Assembly (NCBI GenBank): GCA_003500165.1
Contig: DNSZ01000280.1
Coordinates: 1 to 9,118, forward strand
DNA length: 9,118 nucleotides
Reading direction: 5' to 3'
Source of the DNA: Paracoccaceae bacterium
GTDB taxonomy: Bacteria; Pseudomonadota; Alphaproteobacteria; Rhodobacterales; Rhodobacteraceae
Shown here piece by piece: positions 6,424 to 9,118 of this stretch; position 1 is the first letter of the stretch, and every line of letters starts with the position of its first letter. Both the position numbers and the translations under genes were made by a program. Below the pieces are notes generated by a model that was not told where the DNA came from, did not search any database, and saw nothing but the letters and a program-made list of their open reading frames with translations.

Positions 6424-7401
6424 ATGATCCCTGGCTTCTCCGCCCGAAGGCGCTTTGCCGATCTCAGCGAGCAGGAGGTGCTGGCGCTTGCCATCTCGTC
6501 CGAGGAGGACGATGCCAGCATCTATCGAACCTATGCCGAAAGGCTGCGGGCGGATTTCCCGCAATCGGCGGCCGTCTTCGATGGCATGGCGCGCGAGGAA
6601 GACAAGCACCGCGCGCAGCTGATCGCGCTGCACAAGCGGCGCTTCGGCGAGGTCATTCCGCTTGTCCGGCGTGAGCATGTCGCCGGCTTCTACACTCGCA
6701 ACCCGGTCTGGCTGATCGAGAATCTGGGCATCGACCGGATCCGCGACGAAGCCGCGCAGATGGAAAAGGCCGCCCATGACTTCTATCTCCGGGCAGCGGC
6801 GGCGACCAGCGATGCGGACACCCGCAAGCTTCTGGGCGATCTCGCCGCGGTCGAAGCCGGGCACCGGGCTGCCGCCGAACGGCTGGAAGCGGAACATCTG
6901 GACGCCGAGGACCGCGACGACGAGCGCGCGGTCGCGCGCCGCCAGTTCATTCTGACCTGGGTGCAGCCCGGGCTCGCCGGGCTGATGGACGGCTCGGTCT
7001 CGACGCTGGCGCCGATCTTTGCCACCGCCTTTGCCACCCAGGACACCCACACGACCTTTCTTGTCGGGCTGGCGGCCTCGGTCGGGGCGGGGATTTCGAT
7101 GGGCTTCACCGAGGCGGCATCGGATGACGGCCAGCTTTCGGGCCGCGGCTCGCCGGTCAAGCGCGGCATCGCCTCGGGGGTGATGACCGCGCTGGGCGGG
7201 CTGGGGCACGCGCTGCCTTACCTGATCCCGCATTTCTGGACGGCCACCACGATCGCCATCATCGTCGTCTTCGTCGAGCTTTGGGCGATCGCCTGGATCC
7301 AGAACCGCTTCATGGACACTCCTTTCCTGCGGGCGACGTTCCAAGTAGTCCTCGGAGGTGCTCTCGTCTTCGCTGCGGGTGCGCTCATCGGCTCGGGCTG
7401 A
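6424..7401 (+). CDS. mbfA: Membrane-bound ferritin MbfA (ferritin-like plus VIT1 domains)
   Basis: A 325-residue fusion. Residues 15-160 are a ferritin-like four-helix domain of the erythrin (Er/rubrerythrin) type with candidate di-iron ligands Glu27, Glu59 and His62 (EDKH), Glu114, and Glu144 with His147 (EAGH). Residues 177-325 are a VIT1/CCC1-type membrane domain with DGSVSTLAPIFATAF, a hydrophobic GLAASVGAGISMGFTEAAS segment and three further helices to the C-terminus. In Agrobacterium and Bradyrhizobium, MbfA exports iron and protects against iron and peroxide stress under Irr control; a similar inner-membrane role is inferred here. The start ATG has a strong AAGGAGG six bases upstream. 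It is divergent from a TetR regulator, which differs from the known Irr scheme. The protein looks intact and full length. Confidence 0.93.
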   Translation: MIPGFSARRRFADLSEQEVLALAISSEEDDASIYRTYAERLRADFPQSAAVFDGMAREEDKHRAQLIALHKRRFGEVIPLVRREHVAGFYTRNPVWLIENLGIDRIRDEAAQMEKAAHDFYLRAAAATSDADTRKLLGDLAAVEAGHRAAAERLEAEHLDAEDRDDERAVARRQFILTWVQPGLAGLMDGSVSTLAPIFATAFATQDTHTTFLVGLAASVGAGISMGFTEAASDDGQLSGRGSPVKRGIASGVMTALGGLGHALPYLIPHFWTATTIAIIVVFVELWAIAWIQNRFMDTPFLRATFQVVLGGALVFAAGALIGSG

Positions 7402-7481
7402 CAACGGAGCCGCTACACATAGAATGACCGTTCCGTCCGCAACCCAGACCTTGGCGTCGTCCGCGGCGAACGGCTCCTATC

Positions 7482-7497
7482 TGGCGGTTAGCCGCCA
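7482..7497. repeat. Hairpin with 6-bp stem and 4-base loop
   Basis: TGGCGG (7482-7487), loop TTAG, CCGCCA (7492-7497). It lies about 80 bases downstream of the mbfA stop and could help end that transcript, but no T-tract follows. Confidence 0.35.
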
Positions 7498-7645
7498 TTG
7501 GCAAAGAGAGCACCTAACGACCGCATCGCGGACGAAGGAGACCTTGAGTCGCCGCGCCTTCGTCGAACGTCGACTGTCCCGAGCAGCGGCCGCCGGCTTC
7601 GGTGATTGGCAGCGACAGGGTCGCGGACCAAACCGTCGGTCCGGC

Positions 7646-7659
7646 TTGATACTGATCAA
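7646..7659. promoter_or_regulatory. FNR/FnrL-type binding site
   Basis: TTGAT-ACTG-ATCAA is an exact match to the FNR consensus TTGAT-N4-ATCAA, used by FnrL and related Crp/Fnr regulators in alphaproteobacteria. The centre is about 90 bases before the chosen epimerase start. No good -10 hexamer lies at the spacing expected for a class II site; CATAAG near 7717 would give a more distant class I arrangement. Oxygen- or nitric-oxide-linked control of the downstream gene is inferred only. Confidence 0.6.
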
Positions 7660-7741
7660 TGACCTTGAGCTGTTGGATTGGGGAAAAGAGGGGTGATTGC
7701 GGCGGTCTGCCTGCTGCATAAGCAGGGATCAGAGGTTCCTA

Positions 7742-8797
7742 GTGACTTCACCAATACCGAAGATGCGCTTCCTGGTAACCGGCGGCGCCGGTTTCATGGG
7801 CATCAACCTGGTCCGGCGTTTGCTCGACAAGGGTCATTTCGTCCGCAGCTACGACATTGCACCGTTCATCTATCCCGAAGCATCCAAGATAGATGTGCTT
7901 CAAGGGGATATTCGGAACAAATCACTGTACGACCACGCGTTCGACGAAATCGACATTGTGGTGCATTGTGCCGCAGCCCTGCCTTTGGCTGACCCGAAAG
8001 AGATATTCTCCACCAATGTTCATGGCACGAAGATGATGCTGGATGCCGCAAGACGCCACGGCGCGGAGCGGTTCATTCATATCTCGTCCACGGCGGTCTA
8101 CGGCATCCCCGATCACCACCCGCTCGTGGAAGACGACCGACTGACTGGGGTTGGCCCTTACGGCACGTCCAAGGTCGAGGCTGAAGCCCTGTGCGCAACG
8201 TTCCGGAGCGAGGGTATGATCGTGCCCGTTCTCAGGCCGAAAAGCTTCGTTGGCCCTGAACGTCTGGGCGCGTTCGAACTTCTCTATGACTTCGCGTCGA
8301 CGGGGCACAATTTCCCGGTGCTGGGAAGTGGAAACAACCTCTATCAGTTGCTTGATGTCGAGGATTTGAACCAAGTCGTGTACGCTGCTGCTTCTGCCCC
8401 GGCAGAGCGTGCCAACGATGTGTTCAATATCGGTGCTGAGAAGTTTGGGTCTCTGCGACAGAGCTTTCAGTCAGTGTTGGATCGAGCAGGTTTTGGAAAA
8501 CACGTTGTTGGCCTACCGCAAACCCCCGCCATCTGGACCCTGCGCGCTCTTGAGGCAATGCACCTCTCCCCGCTTTACAAGTGGATTTACGAAACCGCCG
8601 GAACGGACAGCTTTGTTGGCATCGATCGGGCAAAGACAGTTCTGGGTTACGCGCCCAAGTATTCCAACGAAGACGCATTGATCCGGAACTTCGAGTGGTA
8701 TCTCGCCTCTCGGCCAGGCCTCGCAAGCAAGACCGGGGTCAGCCATCGCGTTCCCTGGAAACGTGGGGCGTTATCAGCAATCAAGTGGCTCATTTAG
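7742..8797 (+). CDS. NAD-dependent epimerase/dehydratase, extended SDR family
   Basis: A protein of about 351 residues, probably a cytoplasmic nucleotide-sugar epimerase/dehydratase or related oxidoreductase. The Rossmann motif is GGAGFMG at 14-20; Asp38 after strand two (RSYDIAP) suggests NAD(H) preference. Catalytic residues appear as SST at 115-117 and Tyr140-x3-Lys144 (YGTSK). LRPKSFVGPERLG and LLDVEDLNQVV are also typical of extended SDRs. The exact substrate is not recognisable. GTG 7742 was chosen because AGAGG lies six bases upstream; ATG 7763 would begin right at MRFLVTGG without a ribosome-binding site, and TTG 7697 follows GAGGGG closely. GC is about 53% in one counted line (8401-8460) against 75% in another inside mlaC (5221-5280), hinting at a different origin. 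An FNR-type box lies upstream. Confidence 0.88.
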   Translation: MTSPIPKMRFLVTGGAGFMGINLVRRLLDKGHFVRSYDIAPFIYPEASKIDVLQGDIRNKSLYDHAFDEIDIVVHCAAALPLADPKEIFSTNVHGTKMMLDAARRHGAERFIHISSTAVYGIPDHHPLVEDDRLTGVGPYGTSKVEAEALCATFRSEGMIVPVLRPKSFVGPERLGAFELLYDFASTGHNFPVLGSGNNLYQLLDVEDLNQVVYAAASAPAERANDVFNIGAEKFGSLRQSFQSVLDRAGFGKHVVGLPQTPAIWTLRALEAMHLSPLYKWIYETAGTDSFVGIDRAKTVLGYAPKYSNEDALIRNFEWYLASRPGLASKTGVSHRVPWKRGALSAIKWLI

Positions 8798-8807
8798 GAC
8801 AGGATCG

Positions 8808-8819
8808 GCAGCTAGCTGC
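8808..8819. terminator. 12-bp palindrome after the epimerase
   Basis: GCAGCTAGCTGC is a perfect 12-bp palindrome ten bases after the epimerase stop, followed by TTTAT. As RNA it could form only a 4-bp stem with a CTAG loop, so it may be a weak terminator or a protein-binding dyad. Confidence 0.25.
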
Positions 8820-8897
8820 TTTATGCATTGGCCGTTGTGCAAGGATACCAAGGTTGGGAGGATGACTCCCGTGATGAAACCTGAGGGAGGAACGCTG

Positions 8898-9118
8898 ATG
8901 AAGCCGGCCGTTTTTTCGTTGTTCGTGGCAGCGCTTGCACCAGTTTCCGCCTCCGCCGATGTGCTCACGGTCCATAGTGTCGCCGCAGGGGTCTGGGCTA
9001 TCGAGGGACCAGCGGCGCAGCGAGACCCTGAAAACCTGGGCAACAACGCAACGTTCGGACTGGTCGAAACAGATGCAGGCGCCATCCTCATCGACCCTGG
9101 CGGCACATGGAATGGTGC
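8898..9118 (+). CDS. Exported MBL-fold metallohydrolase (5' part, cut by window edge)
   Basis: About 73 residues are visible before the right edge. ATG 8898 has a strong GAGGGAGG seven bases upstream and opens a Sec signal peptide (MKPAVFSLFVAALAPVSASA, cleavage before ADV or DV). The mature part begins with VLTVHSVAAGVWAIEG, then NLGNNATFGLVETDAGAILIDPGG. This is the first beta-sheet of the metallo-beta-lactamase fold, where a conserved Asp/Gly turn precedes the metal-binding HxHxDH motif; that motif would lie just outside the window. Similar periplasmic MBL proteins include SoxH-like and quinoprotein-relay hydrolases, but the role cannot be decided from this fragment. In-frame starts at 8862, 8871 and 8874 would place extra polar residues before the signal peptide, so 8898 is preferred. 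It follows the epimerase by 100 bp. Confidence 0.8.
   Translation, partial: MKPAVFSLFVAALAPVSASADVLTVHSVAAGVWAIEGPAAQRDPENLGNNATFGLVETDAGAILIDPGGTWNG

Larger units (their letters stand above)
7402..7741. other. Gene-free stretch between mbfA and the epimerase
   Basis: About 340 bp with no convincing gene. Open frames here are Arg/Ser-rich, overlap mbfA or lack good starts. It contains a TGGCGG-TTAG-CCGCCA hairpin (7482-7497), a perfect FNR-type box (7646-7659) and a purine-rich GGGGAAAAGAGGGG run (7680-7693). GC content begins to drop here relative to the left part of the window, so it may mark the edge of an acquired segment. Confidence 0.5.

Noticed and set aside
6313..7404. Minus-strand upstream extension of the TetR frame (578 codons in all)
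   Set aside because: It is antisense to mbfA, whose ferritin-like and VIT1 motifs are unmistakable. The TetR protein begins at 6312 with its own ribosome-binding site.
7384..7404. Possible mbfA terminator GGCTC...GAGCC around the stop codon
   Set aside because: Only a 5-bp stem with a 12-base loop and no T-tract; too weak to annotate.
7358..7696. 112-codon plus-strand frame between mbfA and the epimerase
   Set aside because: It overlaps the mbfA 3' end, has no ribosome-binding site and has Arg/Ser-rich low-complexity translation without a recognisable domain.
7477..7719. 80-codon minus-strand frame in the same gap
   Set aside because: Arg/Ser-rich translation with no known pattern; it covers the FNR-type box and hairpin, which explain the region better as non-coding.

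Overview
The window is high-GC DNA with dense, mostly divergent or convergent gene pairs. Gene content points to an alphaproteobacterium, probably Rhodobacteraceae-like: a PrtD-type type I secretion pair, a paired mlaA/mlaC unit, a membrane-bound ferritin (MbfA) and a perfect FNR-type box. This placement is inference from gene families; no rRNA or other marker gene is present. No tRNA, rRNA, CRISPR array or insertion sequence was seen.

Layout: (1) 1-484, minus strand: 5' part of a transglutaminase-like cysteine peptidase-fold gene running off the left edge. (2) 556-969, plus: a MerR-family, ZntR/CadR-like metal regulator, divergent from (1). The 71-bp gap holds a promoter with the 19-bp spacer and dyad typical of MerR targets, and it points at the transglutaminase gene. 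(3) 979-4037, minus: a two-gene operon of a type I secretion ABC permease/ATPase and its HlyD-family adaptor, joined by a 4-bp ATGA overlap. (4) 4128-5592, plus: mlaA lipoprotein and mlaC periplasmic lipid carrier of the outer-membrane phospholipid retrograde-transport pathway. MlaA ends in three 19-residue repeats, and mlaC has no in-frame start downstream of the mlaA stop, so the genes overlap substantially. (5) 5668-6312, minus: a TetR-family regulator with an AefR-like C-terminus, divergent from (6) mbfA at 6424-7401, a ferritin-like/VIT1 fusion expected to handle iron.

(7) 7402-7741 is a gene-free stretch with a small hairpin and a perfect FNR/FnrL-type palindrome. It leads into (8) an extended-SDR NAD-dependent epimerase (about 7742-8797) whose GC content is visibly lower than that of the genes to its left. 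(9) 8898-9118 is the start of an exported MBL-fold metallohydrolase cut by the right edge.

The themes are envelope and metal homeostasis: metal sensing, protein export, outer-membrane lipid asymmetry and iron detoxification. I see no clear evidence for a wholly new multi-gene system. The most notable signals are the MerR promoter aimed at a transglutaminase-like gene, the mlaA tail repeats coupled to the odd mlaC start, and the FNR box before the lower-GC epimerase.
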